Part shown: piece by piece, positions 33,609-43,301 of the stretch
How the letters are laid out: the number at the start of each line of letters is the position of its first letter
Numbering within the stretch: position 1 is the stretch's first letter
Assembly (NCBI RefSeq): GCF_006351965.1
Contig: NZ_CP040932.1
Location: forward strand, 62,001 to 126,000
Reading direction: 5' to 3'
DNA length: 64,000 nt
From: Oceanicola sp. D3
GTDB taxonomy: Bacteria > Pseudomonadota > Alphaproteobacteria > Rhodobacterales > Rhodobacteraceae
Translations under genes and position numbers: made by a program
Notes under the pieces: model-generated
The model's input: only the letters and a program-made list of their open reading frames with translations
The model's database searches: none
Told to the model about the DNA's origin: nothing

Positions 33609-36600
33609 TCAGGCGGTGCGGCGGTGCGCGGCGATGAGGCCCAGCGCCCCCAGCGCGAACCCCAGCAGGATCAGCGCAAGCGCGCCAAGGAGGAAGAGGC
33701 CGAGCGCGGCAGCCAGCCCCGCTGCGGGCACCAGCGCCCCGAGCAGCGGCCAGACCGCGCCGGTCACAATTGCCCATCCCAACGTGGCGATGAACCAAAG
33801 CACCAATGCCACCGCCACCAGCCCCACAATGCCCGAAACCCCCCGCGCACCCGCGCGAAACTGCCCGGCCCGGCGCAGGGCCTGAAACTGGCGCAACACA
33901 TCCTGTTGCATCGCCAGCAACGAAGGCACCACAAGGAGCACCAGAAACATGCCAAAGCCGAGGCCAAAGACCAGCGTCACCACCGTGGGCTTCAGAAACT
34001 GCGCCTGACTGGAGGGCTCATAGAGCAGCGGCGCAAGGCCGATCACCGTGGTGAGCGTGGTCAGCAGCACCGGGCGCAAACGGTCACAGGCACCATCGAC
34101 GATGGCCGGAAACAGCCCGCGCTCACGGCTGTATTCATCCACCGTTGTCACCAACACGATACTATCGTTGATGATGATCCCAGACATTCCAATCAAGCCG
34201 ACGACCGAGAACATCGAGAGCGGCAACTGCCAAATCTGATGGCCCCAGATTGCGCCGATAAGGCCAAACGGGATAACGGCCATGATCAGCAAAGGCCGGG
34301 TCCAGCTGGAAAAGATCCATGCCAGCACGAGATAGATGCCGATCATACAGGCCCCGAAGCCGAGGATGGCATCGGACAAAAACTCGCTTTCCTGCTCCGA
34401 AAGCCCGCTCATCCGTGAGGCAACGCCGTATTCCTGCTCGATCTCGGGCAGGATGACCTCCTGAAGTTGCAGCATGATCTCGGCAGCGCGGGCCGGGTCG
34501 CCATCATCAAGGTCGCCGGTGACGGAGACGAGGCGGATGCCATTTTCGCGGTCGATGGTGGAAAAGCCGGTCTGCCGACTGACCTTCACGATATCGGCCA
34601 GCGGCACGTAGGCCCCTTCCGGGGTGCGCATCATCGTGCGGTCGAGGAAATCGGCAGTCAGTTCCTCTTCCGGCAATTCCACGCGGATGGCAGAAGAGCG
34701 CGGACCATCGGGGAAGGTGGCCGCCTCGATGCCGCCAAGGCGGTTGCGCAGAACCGAGCCGAGATCGTCAATCGAGAAGCCCAGCTCCTGGCCCTGCGGC
34801 GTGAGGTCAAGGATCAGCTCTTCCTTGTCATAGCTGAGCGTGTCTTCCAGCGCCGAGACTTCGCCAAACTGCGAAAGCCGCGTTTTCAGCCCCTCTGCAG
34901 CGGCCTTCAGCGTGGCGACACTGGCGCCAGAAAGCTGCACATCCACCGCATCCCCGCCGGGGCCGCCGCGCCAGCCACGAAAGCTCACAATCTCCACCAG
35001 AGGATGCTTCTCGACGTTTTCCTGAAGGTCGGCCACGAACTTCGAGCTGGTGTAGGGCCTCAGGTCGGGGTCGATCAACTCGACGGCGATGGAGCCAAGC
35101 AGGTCTTCATCCTTGCTGTCCACCCCCGAAAGGCCCCGGCCCGTGTTGCCGCCGATCTCGGCCACCGCATAGGCCACCGGATTGCGGCCAAATTCTGCCT
35201 CGTATTGCGTGCCCAGCGCCTCGACGGCGGCCTGAAACATCCGCATCTGAGCCACTGTGTCGGCGCGGTCCGCCCCCGGCGCCATCGCGAAGTTGCCCGA
35301 TACCGAGCCCTCCTCCGGCGCAGAGAAAAACCGCCACTGCACATTGCCGCGCACCAGTTCACCCACCTGCACCGCCAGCAGTACGAACACCGCCGCCAGC
35401 ACCGGGTAGCGGGCCCAGACCACGGTGCGCATCAACCGGCGAAAGAGGTGGTCGCGCACCCATGAGAACCCCTTGTTGAACTGGCGCGAGGGCCAGTCAT
35501 ACCATGCCGGCTTTTTCTGTGTGGCTGCGAGCGCGTGGGCCATGTGGTTGGGCAGGATGACAAAGCACTCGATCAGAGAGGCGATCAGCACCGTGATGAC
35601 GGTAAAGGGAATGTCGGCGATCATCTCGCCAAAGCGCCCCTCGATCACCGTCAGCCCGGCAAAGGCGATGACGGTGGTGATCGTGGCCGAAAACACCGGG
35701 CCAAACATGCGAATGGCGGCATTCTCGGCAGCCTGAAACGGCCCCTCGCCAAGCCTTCGCGCCCGAAAGTCAGCATGTTCGCCCACCACGATTGCGTCAT
35801 CCACCACGATCCCCAGCGTGATCAGCAAGGCAAAGAGCGAGATCATGTTGAGCGTCAGCCCAGCGGCCCACATGATGGCGATTGCAGCGAACATCGACAC
35901 CGGAATGCCCATCGCCACCCAGAAGGCGGTGCGCGCATTGAGAAACAGGAACAGCAGGCCAAGCACCAGCGCGAGGCCCATCAGCCCGTTCTCGATCAAA
36001 ATGTTCAGCCGCCCCTCGATGGCCTCGGAGCGGGTGCGGATCAGGTCAATCTTCACCCCGGCGGGCAGGGTCAGCTCCAACTCTGCGGCCACCTCCTCCA
36101 CCGATTCCTGAATGCCGATGGCATCGCCCTGCACAGAGCGGTCCACCCGCACCGAAACGGCAGGGTTGGGGCCGACGAAATAGGTGCGGTTGCGGTCTAC
36201 CCCCTCCACCCGGATTTGCGCGAGGTCACCAATGGTGAGGTCCGGCTTGAGGACGATCCCGGCAATCTGGTCGGGGCTGCGCTTGGCCACCCCGGTGCGC
36301 ACCCGCGCCGCCCCGCCCGAAACATCGCCCGCCGGGTCGGCCTCGGCCTCGGCGGCAATGGCATCGGCGATCTGCCGCATCGTCACATCGTTGTTGATGA
36401 GCTGAGCCGAGGGCACCTCGATGATGATCTCCGGCGCCGCAACGCCCCTGATCGTCGTGCGCGTCACCCCGGCCTCGAAGAGCCGGGCCACGAACTCATC
36501 GGCATAGCGCGCCAGCAGCTCCACCCCCACCGGGCCGGTGATGATCACATCCGTCACCCTGTCACGCCAGGCGGAGCGGGTAACAACGGGCTCATCGGCC

Positions 36601-36977
36601 TCTTCGGGCAGGTTGTTTATGCCATCCACCGCCTGCTGCACATCCTCGGCGGCACGGGCCATGTCATAATTGGCCTCAAACTCCAGCCGGATAGACCCGG
36701 ACCCCTCGCGGGAGGTGGCATCGCTCTCCTCTACACCATCGACCGCCAGCAGCGCTGGCTCCAGCACGGCGATGATACCGCTGTCGACATCCTCTGCCCC
36801 CGCCCCGTCCCAAGCAATGGAAACGCGCACGCTGTCGAGCACGATGTCGGGGAAGAACTGCGCCCGCATCCGCGGAAAGGCTGCGACCCCGGCCGCGATC
36901 ATCAGCACCAGCACAAGGTTGGCCGCCGTCTTGTGGCGGGTGAAGTAGCCCAGAATGCCCGTTGCCCGCCCAGCCAT
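33609..36977 (-). CDS. RND efflux transporter permease
   Basis: The 1122-residue inner-membrane protein has the RND layout: an N-terminal helix (FTRHKTAANLVLVLMIAAGV), two large periplasmic loops with porter motifs, and transmembrane groups around residues 325-480 and 870-1005. The central membrane segments contain the GIVVDDAIVVGEHAD proton-relay region with paired Asp residues. A C-terminal extension adds about four further hydrophobic stretches (residues 1035-1118), beyond the usual end of about 1040. Its start directly follows the adaptor stop, forming one operon. The exported compound is unknown, and no outer-membrane channel gene is nearby. Confidence 0.92.
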   Translation of the reverse strand: MAGRATGILGYFTRHKTAANLVLVLMIAAGVAAFPRMRAQFFPDIVLDSVRVSIAWDGAGAEDVDSGIIAVLEPALLAVDGVEESDATSREGSGSIRLEFEANYDMARAAEDVQQAVDGINNLPEEADEPVVTRSAWRDRVTDVIITGPVGVELLARYADEFVARLFEAGVTRTTIRGVAAPEIIIEVPSAQLINNDVTMRQIADAIAAEAEADPAGDVSGGAARVRTGVAKRSPDQIAGIVLKPDLTIGDLAQIRVEGVDRNRTYFVGPNPAVSVRVDRSVQGDAIGIQESVEEVAAELELTLPAGVKIDLIRTRSEAIEGRLNILIENGLMGLALVLGLLFLFLNARTAFWVAMGIPVSMFAAIAIMWAAGLTLNMISLFALLITLGIVVDDAIVVGEHADFRARRLGEGPFQAAENAAIRMFGPVFSATITTVIAFAGLTVIEGRFGEMIADIPFTVITVLIASLIECFVILPNHMAHALAATQKKPAWYDWPSRQFNKGFSWVRDHLFRRLMRTVVWARYPVLAAVFVLLAVQVGELVRGNVQWRFFSAPEEGSVSGNFAMAPGADRADTVAQMRMFQAAVEALGTQYEAEFGRNPVAYAVAEIGGNTGRGLSGVDSKDEDLLGSIAVELIDPDLRPYTSSKFVADLQENVEKHPLVEIVSFRGWRGGPGGDAVDVQLSGASVATLKAAAEGLKTRLSQFGEVSALEDTLSYDKEELILDLTPQGQELGFSIDDLGSVLRNRLGGIEAATFPDGPRSSAIRVELPEEELTADFLDRTMMRTPEGAYVPLADIVKVSRQTGFSTIDRENGIRLVSVTGDLDDGDPARAAEIMLQLQEVILPEIEQEYGVASRMSGLSEQESEFLSDAILGFGACMIGIYLVLAWIFSSWTRPLLIMAVIPFGLIGAIWGHQIWQLPLSMFSVVGLIGMSGIIINDSIVLVTTVDEYSRERGLFPAIVDGACDRLRPVLLTTLTTVIGLAPLLYEPSSQAQFLKPTVVTLVFGLGFGMFLVLLVVPSLLAMQQDVLRQFQALRRAGQFRAGARGVSGIVGLVAVALVLWFIATLGWAIVTGAVWPLLGALVPAAGLAAALGLFLLGALALILLGFALGALGLIAAHRRTA

Positions 36978-38441
36978 TTATCCGCCCATCCGGCTTTCGA
37001 TTCGCTCCACCGTCTCGGCGGGAACGCGATCTTGCGCGAGTTGGGCGAGCACGCGCTCCTTGGCGTCGGCGGGCATGCGGTTGTTGCCCTCGATAAAGGC
37101 GATAAGCCGGGCGCGGCGCTCTGGCGTCAGCTCCACCAGATCCTCGGGTGTGGGCTCTGCGGGCGCGGGCGCGGCCTCGCCCAAGGCGCGGGCGCGGATG
37201 CCGGGGCCAACAAGCGGGCTGCGCTCGGAAACAATGAGTGCGCCCGCGTGGCCCTCGGCGCGGATGATGATCTCGTCGCCCTGCCGCCGGAGCACCTCAA
37301 CCTGCGCCAGTTCAAGCCGCTCATCGGCGTTCAGCACCAGCACCGTGCCCGCCGCATCCACCGCCGTGGCGGGCACCACTGCCACGCCCTCAAGCGCTGG
37401 CTCTTCGATGGTGACGGTTACAAAATCGCCGGGCCGGAAGCCGCCGGTCTCGGACAGGTCGGCATAGATCACCCGGCCCGTCTGGCCCTCGCCCACTGCG
37501 CCGCTCACCCGGTCCAGCCGGCCTTCGGCCACGAGGTCGAGCCCGGACACATCGAGCCGAACCTGCATCGACGCAGGAATAAGCCGCCCATCTTCGCCCA
37601 GCAGGCGGGCGTATTGGGCGGTGCTGAGGCGGAAGGACACTTCCAGCGCGTCAGGGTCGATCAGCGAGGCCATCAGCTCGTTGGCAGCCACAAGCCCGCC
37701 CTCGACCACGGCGACATCGGCAAGGGTGCCAGAAAAGGACGCGCGGATTTCATGATCTGCCAGATCGCGCTCGGCGTTGGACAGACCAAGGCGCGCGCGG
37801 CTCACACCGTTGCGGCCCACATCCACGCGGCTTTGCGCCGAAGCCACGGCCTGACGTTTGGACAAAACGGATTGGTCGGCAGAGGCCGCAGCAAGCTGGG
37901 CCTCTTCGACGGCGGCGGCCGAGCCCACGCCGCGCTCGCGCAAACTTTCCTGCCGCGCAAGGGCTTGCTCGCGCAGCGCGGCCTGACGCTCGGCGGCGGC
38001 CTGATCGTCACGCGCAAGCACAAGGGCCCGCTCTGCGTCTGCCAGCTCAGCCTCTGCCTCGGCCAGATCGGTGCGGGCATTTTCCAGCGCCGCCTCGGCA
38101 TTCACCGGGTCGATCCGCGCCAGAAGTTCGCCCGCCTCAACAGTGCCACCCTCGGTAAAGGCCTCAGACAGCTCAACGATCCGCCCGCCAACCACAGCGC
38201 GGATATCCAGCGTGCGCTCGCTCAGAACCTCGCCAAACGCCGTCATCACCGGCACGGCGCGGCCCGGCTCGATCTGCACCACGTTGACGCCCGCCACCCG
38301 TTCGCGCGCGGGGCGGCTGCCCGCCTCGCGGTTCATCCGCTCTTCGACGGCGCCCCAAAAGCTGGCGCCCGCCACGGCCAGAAGCCCGAGCGTGACGGAA
38401 AGAAGGAACAGCCCCACAAGGGAGCGGCGCAGGAAGTTCAT
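36978..38441 (-). CDS. RND efflux periplasmic adaptor (membrane fusion protein)
   Basis: The 487-residue product has an N-terminal membrane anchor (residues 6-30), a lipoyl half-motif near residues 75-115, a long coiled coil with heptad-like Ala/Glu/Gln (residues 115-210), and a beta-barrel and membrane-proximal domain (residues 215-400). The C-terminal tail is unusual: about 60 residues rich in Pro/Ala/Glu followed by a helix (LTPERRARLIAFIEGNNRMP). It links the permease to an outer-membrane channel. The 150 bases upstream must hold the promoter, but I could not fix it. Confidence 0.9.
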   Translation of the reverse strand: MNFLRRSLVGLFLLSVTLGLLAVAGASFWGAVEERMNREAGSRPARERVAGVNVVQIEPGRAVPVMTAFGEVLSERTLDIRAVVGGRIVELSEAFTEGGTVEAGELLARIDPVNAEAALENARTDLAEAEAELADAERALVLARDDQAAAERQAALREQALARQESLRERGVGSAAAVEEAQLAAASADQSVLSKRQAVASAQSRVDVGRNGVSRARLGLSNAERDLADHEIRASFSGTLADVAVVEGGLVAANELMASLIDPDALEVSFRLSTAQYARLLGEDGRLIPASMQVRLDVSGLDLVAEGRLDRVSGAVGEGQTGRVIYADLSETGGFRPGDFVTVTIEEPALEGVAVVPATAVDAAGTVLVLNADERLELAQVEVLRRQGDEIIIRAEGHAGALIVSERSPLVGPGIRARALGEAAPAPAEPTPEDLVELTPERRARLIAFIEGNNRMPADAKERVLAQLAQDRVPAETVERIESRMGG

Positions 38442-38591
38442 AGTTGTCCTCTGCCTCAGCAGACCGAAATCACCCTAGCCCTGACGCAGAAAGACGCAAA
38501 GGCACAAGCGTGTTACGCCCGGCAACAGGGTTTCCGTCGCACTATTTTTCGAGATTGCGCAGAAAATGTAACGCAGCCCCGCGCTGTGCTG

Positions 38592-39242
38592 TCAGACGAG
38601 CGCTCTGAAGTGCTCTGGCGGATCGTGAGCCAGCGCTGCCGCCGTGGCGGTGGGGTGCTCCTGAAAGTAGCGGGCGACGAGCTGGAAGGCGGCGGAGTAG
38701 CCAAGCCACTCGGGCATTTCGCCTGTGCCGAAAAACCATGCGCCGTGATCGTAGGAGGCATCGCGCCAGTCATCGCGGATCCGTGGGCCCCATGTGGCGA
38801 GCGCATCGGGCACGGCCACCTCCCACGGCTCCAGTGGCGCGCCAAACAGCTCCTGCGCGAAGTGGCAGGCCAGCCCCTCCGACACCAGCGTGGCCCCTAG
38901 TGTGCGGCCATAGCCCGGCCCATCCCAGCGGGCAGCGTGGTGCAGCTCATGCGCCACCATCCGCTCAAACCCCTCACCCTCATTGGCCTCCAGCGCCGGA
39001 TTTTCGGGATCGACCGTGAGGATAACGATGCCCGGCCCGGGCGCGAGGCCAACATGGCCCTTTTCGCGGATCACCTGCTTGCCAGCCCGCAAGATCACAT
39101 CAAGCGGGCCAAGGGGCAGATAAGAGGCGGCGCGGGCATGGGTGGCACGGAGGGCCTCGGTCAGCCAGTCGGTGCAGCCGGTCAGCTCGCCGCGCGCGTT
39201 GCAGATATGCAGGGATAGCGGGGGCGCGGCGGCGGCAGTCAT
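38592..39242 (-). CDS. DUF2268 putative zinc protease
   Basis: The 216-residue product carries the zinc-protease motif HExxH (His98, Glu99, His102 in VAHELHHAAR) with a third ligand, probably Glu123 in SEGLA. This is the DUF2268 family, predicted Zn-dependent proteases. No signal peptide is evident, so it is likely cytoplasmic. It overlaps the upstream coiled-coil gene by an ATGA, so it is the last gene of the OmpA / coiled-coil / protease transcript. Confidence 0.8.
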   Translation of the reverse strand: MTAAAAPPLSLHICNARGELTGCTDWLTEALRATHARAASYLPLGPLDVILRAGKQVIREKGHVGLAPGPGIVILTVDPENPALEANEGEGFERMVAHELHHAARWDGPGYGRTLGATLVSEGLACHFAQELFGAPLEPWEVAVPDALATWGPRIRDDWRDASYDHGAWFFGTGEMPEWLGYSAAFQLVARYFQEHPTATAAALAHDPPEHFRALV

Positions 39243-39568
39243 CCGGCCTGCTGATGACGCTCGATATAGCTGCGCAGCTCTTCGGCCTCACGCCGCGCAT
39301 CGCGCAGCCCGTCCATCGCCGCTGAAAGCTCTGCTTCGGTTTGCGAAAGCTGGTTGGTCAACTCGGCCTCGCGCTGCTGCAGGTAGGCAATCGCCTGATC
39401 GCGGGTTTCTTCGGCCTCGTGGAGCGATTGGGCCATCTTATCGAGCTCACCCATCTCCGATTGCGTGACCCGGCTAAGACGATGGATCAGCCAATTGGCA
39501 AACCATCCCAGCATGAAAGCGACAAAGAGGATGATCGCCGTAACGATGATGAACTCTGATCTACTCAC
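39239..39568 (-). CDS. Membrane-anchored coiled-coil protein
   Basis: The 109-residue product has one N-terminal transmembrane helix (residues 5-27, IIVTAIILFVAFMLGWFANWLI) followed by a heptad-rich coiled coil (residues 35-105). The start is a GTG at 39568 that overlaps the end of the OmpA gene by 8 bases; the longer frame up to 39793 reads through the OmpA gene and is a shadow. The topology suggests an inner-membrane anchor with a long rod, a possible partner for the OmpA-like protein. No function is known. Confidence 0.7.
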   Translation of the reverse strand: MSRSEFIIVTAIILFVAFMLGWFANWLIHRLSRVTQSEMGELDKMAQSLHEAEETRDQAIAYLQQREAELTNQLSQTEAELSAAMDGLRDARREAEELRSYIERHQQAG

Positions 39569-41537
39569 CCGCGCTCTCCGCCTCGCCTTCTTCTTCGGTC
39601 GCACCGTCATCTGACGGGTTCTCACCTTCTGCCCCATCATCCGCGGCAGCGCCACCCTCTTCGGCCTCGGCATCCCCAGCTTCGCCAGACGCGTCATCCT
39701 GCGCGCCAGCAAGCTTGAATTCGATCCGGCGGTTGGCCTCACGGCCCTCTTCGGTTTCGTTGTCAGCGATGGGCTGGGCCTCACCATAGCCAATGGCGGT
39801 GATCCGGCCCGTCAGAACGCGGCGCTCCATCAACGCGTTGAGCACCGCATCGGCCCTCTGCTGCGAGAGCTGCTGGTTCATCTGCTCGCGGCCCTGGCTA
39901 TCGGTGTGGCCGCCGATCTCGAAGGCAAATTCGATCTCCGAGCACTTCCCCTTCAGCACCTCTGCGATCTTGTCCATCACCGCAACGGCACCGCCGGAAA
40001 TTTCGGTGGAGCCGGGCTCGAAGGTAATCTTGGTGGCCTCGTTGATCGCCACGATCTTGGCAAGGCACTGCTCGGGCGTGGGCAGATCAGCCAGCGGGTC
40101 GAGCGCCGCCTGATAGGTGACGGCGATCTCGAAATGCGCACCTTCGCCCAACTTCGCGGCAAGGTGCCGGGCGATCTCTGCCTTGGCATCAGGGTTGCCG
40201 GTGATGCCGCGCACTTCGATATAGGCCGGCTGCACGACAACAGAACCGCTGTTCAGTTCCGAAAGCGCAGTAAGCCCCGCCAGAACGCGGATCGGCCAGC
40301 CATCGGGCAAATCCGGGTCAAGCCTCGTGGCCAGATACACCGCCTCGGAGCCGAAACTGGCCTGCGCAAAGCTGCGCACGGCCTCGCGCACCTGCTCGTT
40401 GGTCACCCGCCCTCTCAGTTGCACCCGGCCCTCGGGCGAACGGGTGGCAACAAACTCTGGCGGGCCCTGATCGGCTTCACCGGTGCCGTCGACGCTGGCC
40501 TTTTCGGGCAGTTTGGAGGTGAGCGAGAACACATCTGGCAGGTTGCTCTCCAGCTCGCCCACCACGCGGTCGAAGGTGGACTGCGAACTGCCGGCAAGGG
40601 CGACGAGAGAAACATCGGCATCCGAGAAGGTCACAGCACCGCCGCCCAACTCGCCCACAGCCGCAATCGCCTGTTCGGCAGCTTCGGCCCAGTCGGGGGT
40701 GGGCACGCCAAGGCCCAGCACGCAATCGGCCTGCCCCTGAAGCCCCACGGCGCGGGCGGCTGAAAGAATGCGCCGACGCGTGGCCTCGGTATCGGCAGAG
40801 CAGGCATCAAAGCGGGCGGTGCCGTTCTCGTCGATCAGGAAGCGCAGTGTGAAGGGCGTGATAACGGGGCGGGGCGCGGTGATATCCACCACCAGCCGCA
40901 CGCCTTCGGGTGCCCTGCGGGCCAGCATGGTTTCGAGATTGCGCTTTTCGGCGCCCGAGGCGCTGATGGCCGTAACCGCCACCCTGTCGGCGGCAATGGA
41001 CACCTTGGAGCGCGGCAGCATTTCAAGCGCATAGAGCCCAAACTCCACCGCCGTCTCCCAGCCCTCGGGCAAGGGGTAATCCGCGGTTTCCAGCAGGTCG
41101 GTGATGCCCACCTTCTCGCCCACAGCCCCGGCGATCCGCTCGGCAAAGGCATCGCGGTCGATCTCGGCGGGGATCAGCCCGATCATCGACACACCTTCGT
41201 CGTTCCGCAGGATCTCGATGGAAAACTTGGGCGCGGTAATCGGCTTGCCCGGCTCCACCTCGATCTCGTCGATCACGCGGGAGGCATCCACCACCGCGCC
41301 GGTGGCAGAGAGCGCCCGAAAGCGCGCGGCCTCGTTGGGTGCAGTGCCCGTGAGCCGCACTTGCAAGCCATCAGTTTCAACCGCCGCCCAATCATGCCCG
41401 CCTTCAATCAGCGCCGTTTTCACCGCCGATTGCGAGCCACGCTCGATCAGACCTGCGGCGGCGGTGGCGCTGACATAGCACAGCACGGCGGCCAGAATGA
41501 GGGCGGCAAAGGTAACGAGCTTGGGGCTGAGGCGCAT
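39561..41537 (-). CDS. OmpA-family protein with BON-like N-terminal region and acidic tail
   Basis: The 658-residue product has a signal or anchor (residues 5-30), BON-like segments in its N-terminal half (for example KTALIEGGHDWAAVETDGLQ), and an OmpA peptidoglycan-binding domain near residues 500-610 with GGHTDSQG and the NRRIEFKL end. A tail of about 45 Glu/Asp/Ala/Gly residues ends the protein, which is not usual for OmpA domains. It should tie the envelope to peptidoglycan in the periplasm. CGGAG precedes ATG 41537; GTG 41543 is the alternative. It is translationally coupled to the coiled-coil gene downstream. Confidence 0.85.
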   Translation of the reverse strand: MRLSPKLVTFAALILAAVLCYVSATAAAGLIERGSQSAVKTALIEGGHDWAAVETDGLQVRLTGTAPNEAARFRALSATGAVVDASRVIDEIEVEPGKPITAPKFSIEILRNDEGVSMIGLIPAEIDRDAFAERIAGAVGEKVGITDLLETADYPLPEGWETAVEFGLYALEMLPRSKVSIAADRVAVTAISASGAEKRNLETMLARRAPEGVRLVVDITAPRPVITPFTLRFLIDENGTARFDACSADTEATRRRILSAARAVGLQGQADCVLGLGVPTPDWAEAAEQAIAAVGELGGGAVTFSDADVSLVALAGSSQSTFDRVVGELESNLPDVFSLTSKLPEKASVDGTGEADQGPPEFVATRSPEGRVQLRGRVTNEQVREAVRSFAQASFGSEAVYLATRLDPDLPDGWPIRVLAGLTALSELNSGSVVVQPAYIEVRGITGNPDAKAEIARHLAAKLGEGAHFEIAVTYQAALDPLADLPTPEQCLAKIVAINEATKITFEPGSTEISGGAVAVMDKIAEVLKGKCSEIEFAFEIGGHTDSQGREQMNQQLSQQRADAVLNALMERRVLTGRITAIGYGEAQPIADNETEEGREANRRIEFKLAGAQDDASGEAGDAEAEEGGAAADDGAEGENPSDDGATEEEGEAESAGE

Positions 41538-41609
41538 GAACACTCCGGCGCGGCTGCGGGTTGGACCTTGCTTTAGAGCGCCGGGGCCACGGGCGCAATC
41601 ATGCTGCGA

Positions 41610-42569
41610 TCACAGAAGGATGACAGCGGCGAGAAACAGCACGGGGATCAACCCGGCGTCCCGGTTGGAGCGAAACAACTTGAGGCAGATCGCCGGATTG
41701 TCGATGTCGAGCCGCGCAAGCTGCCAGGCCATATGCCAACCCATCGCCCATGCCCCGCAAGCGGCAAGCGCCAGTTGCAACGGCGAAGCCGGCTCGATCA
41801 GCGCGGCAATCATCGCCACGGTCAGCAGGGTGATGGTGAGGGCAAGGAAGAGGCGGAGGATAGACGGCGAATTGTCGCCGAACAGCCGGGCGGTGGATTT
41901 CACCCCGATCAGCGCATCATCCTCGATGTCCTGATGGGCATAGATCGTGTCGTAAAAAATCGTCCAGGCAATGCCCGCGAGATAGAGGAACACCGGCGCA
42001 AGGCTGAGCGCATTGCTATGCGCGGCCCAGGCCAGCAGCGCACCCCAGTTGAAGGCAAGCCCAAGAAAGATCTGCGGCCACCATGTGAACCGCTTGGCGA
42101 AAGGATAGATGCACACCAGCGCAAGCGAGCCGATGCCGAGCCAGATCGCCGTGGGCGGGAAGGTGAGCAGGATGAGGAAGGCGGCAAGCGATTGCACCAC
42201 CATCCACGCCAGCGCCTGCTTGACGCTGACCGCGCCCGAAGGGATGGGCCGCGAGCGGGTGCGGGCAACCGAGCCGTCGATATCGCGGTCGGTGATGTCG
42301 TTCCACGTGCAGCCCGCGCCGCGCATCAGGATGGCGCCAAGGCCGCAACCGATGATGATCCACAGGTCAAACCAGCGCCAGCCGGTGGAGGCGGCGGCCA
42401 GCAGCACGCCCCACCAACAGGGCAGCAACAGAAGCCATGTGCCAATGGGTCTGTCGAGCCGCGAGAGGCGAAAGTAGGGCCGCGCGGCGGCGGGGGCCCA
42501 GCGGTCCACCCAGTTGCCGGTGACGGCATCAGCCACTTGCACGTCTGGCGTTTCGGTCTCGGCGTGCAT
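41610..42569 (-). CDS. ubiA: 4-hydroxybenzoate polyprenyltransferase
   Basis: The 319-residue product has eight or nine hydrophobic helices and the two Asp-rich motifs of UbiA: NDITDRDID at 90-98 and DIEDD near 215. It attaches the polyprenyl tail to 4-hydroxybenzoate in ubiquinone synthesis at the inner membrane. ATG 42569 is only 12 bases from the rsmE start on the other strand, so the true start or the promoter arrangement is unusual; the first 30 residues are polar and could be trimmed. Confidence 0.9.
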   Translation of the reverse strand: MHAETETPDVQVADAVTGNWVDRWAPAAARPYFRLSRLDRPIGTWLLLLPCWWGVLLAAASTGWRWFDLWIIIGCGLGAILMRGAGCTWNDITDRDIDGSVARTRSRPIPSGAVSVKQALAWMVVQSLAAFLILLTFPPTAIWLGIGSLALVCIYPFAKRFTWWPQIFLGLAFNWGALLAWAAHSNALSLAPVFLYLAGIAWTIFYDTIYAHQDIEDDALIGVKSTARLFGDNSPSILRLFLALTITLLTVAMIAALIEPASPLQLALAACGAWAMGWHMAWQLARLDIDNPAICLKLFRSNRDAGLIPVLFLAAVILL

Positions 42570-42581
42570 ATCTCTGGCCCC

Positions 42582-43301
42582 ATGAAAGCGAAAACCCGCC
42601 TCCATGTAGACCACCCGCTGGGCGCGGGGCAAACCGTTGGATTGTCGCGGGAGCAGGCGCATTACCTTTTTGCGGTGATGCGGCTCAGCGTGGGCGACGG
42701 CGTGTTGCTGTTCAACGGCGAGGCCGGCGAGTGGCTGGCCGAGGTGATCGTGGCCAACAAGCGCAACCCGGTGCTGCAATGCCGCGAGCAGACCGGCCCG
42801 CAGGTGTCGCCCCCCGACCTCTGGCTCTGCTTCGCCCCGATCAAGAAGGCCCGCACCGACTTTATCGTCGAGAAGGCCGCAGAGATGGGCGCGCGGCGGA
42901 TTGTGCCGGTGCTGACCGAGTTCACCAATGCCGAGCGGGTGAAGGTAGATCGCCTTCAGGCCCACGCGGTAGAGGCCGCCGAGCAATGCGGCGGAACCTT
43001 CGTGCCACGAGTCGCAGAGCCGGTGAAACTCTCGGCCCTGCTGGGAGACTGGCCCGAAGGCCGCAGCCTGATGTTCTGCAACGAGGCGCTGGTGGGCGAA
43101 GACCGGCGACTGGGCGGAGCGCCCGGCCCCTGGGCGGTGCTGATCGGCCCCGAAGGCGGGTTTTCGGAAACGGAGCGCGAAAGGCTGGCCGCCATGCCCC
43201 AAGCCCAAGCGGTGAGCCTCGGCCCACGCATCCTGCGCGCCGACACGGCAGCCGTCGCGGCGCTGACCCTCTGGCAAACCACCCACGGAGACTGGCGATG
43301 A
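42582..43301 (+). CDS. rsmE: 16S rRNA (uracil-1498-N3)-methyltransferase
   Basis: The 239-residue product matches RsmE (SPOUT fold): an N-terminal PUA-like region (HYLFAVMRLSVGDGVLLFNGE) and the C-terminal knot with LIGPEGGFSETE, then LGPRILRADTAAVAAL for S-adenosylmethionine binding. It methylates U1498 in the decoding centre of the 30S subunit. No Shine-Dalgarno is visible before ATG 42582, so the mRNA may be leaderless. The stop overlaps the next gene (ATGA). Confidence 0.93.
   Translation: MKAKTRLHVDHPLGAGQTVGLSREQAHYLFAVMRLSVGDGVLLFNGEAGEWLAEVIVANKRNPVLQCREQTGPQVSPPDLWLCFAPIKKARTDFIVEKAAEMGARRIVPVLTEFTNAERVKVDRLQAHAVEAAEQCGGTFVPRVAEPVKLSALLGDWPEGRSLMFCNEALVGEDRRLGGAPGPWAVLIGPEGGFSETERERLAAMPQAQAVSLGPRILRADTAAVAALTLWQTTHGDWR

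Noticed and set aside
35535-38900. A 1121-codon open frame on the plus strand over the RND operon
   Set aside because: Shadow of the efflux genes; composition rich in His, Arg, Gln and Gly as expected for an antisense frame.
39239-39793. A longer start for the coiled-coil protein
   Set aside because: The extra 75 residues lie inside the OmpA gene, and a GTG at its end fits better.
41610-43286. A 558-codon minus-strand frame joining ubiA to sequence antisense to rsmE
   Set aside because: Only the last 319 codons resemble a protein (UbiA); the rest is antisense to rsmE.
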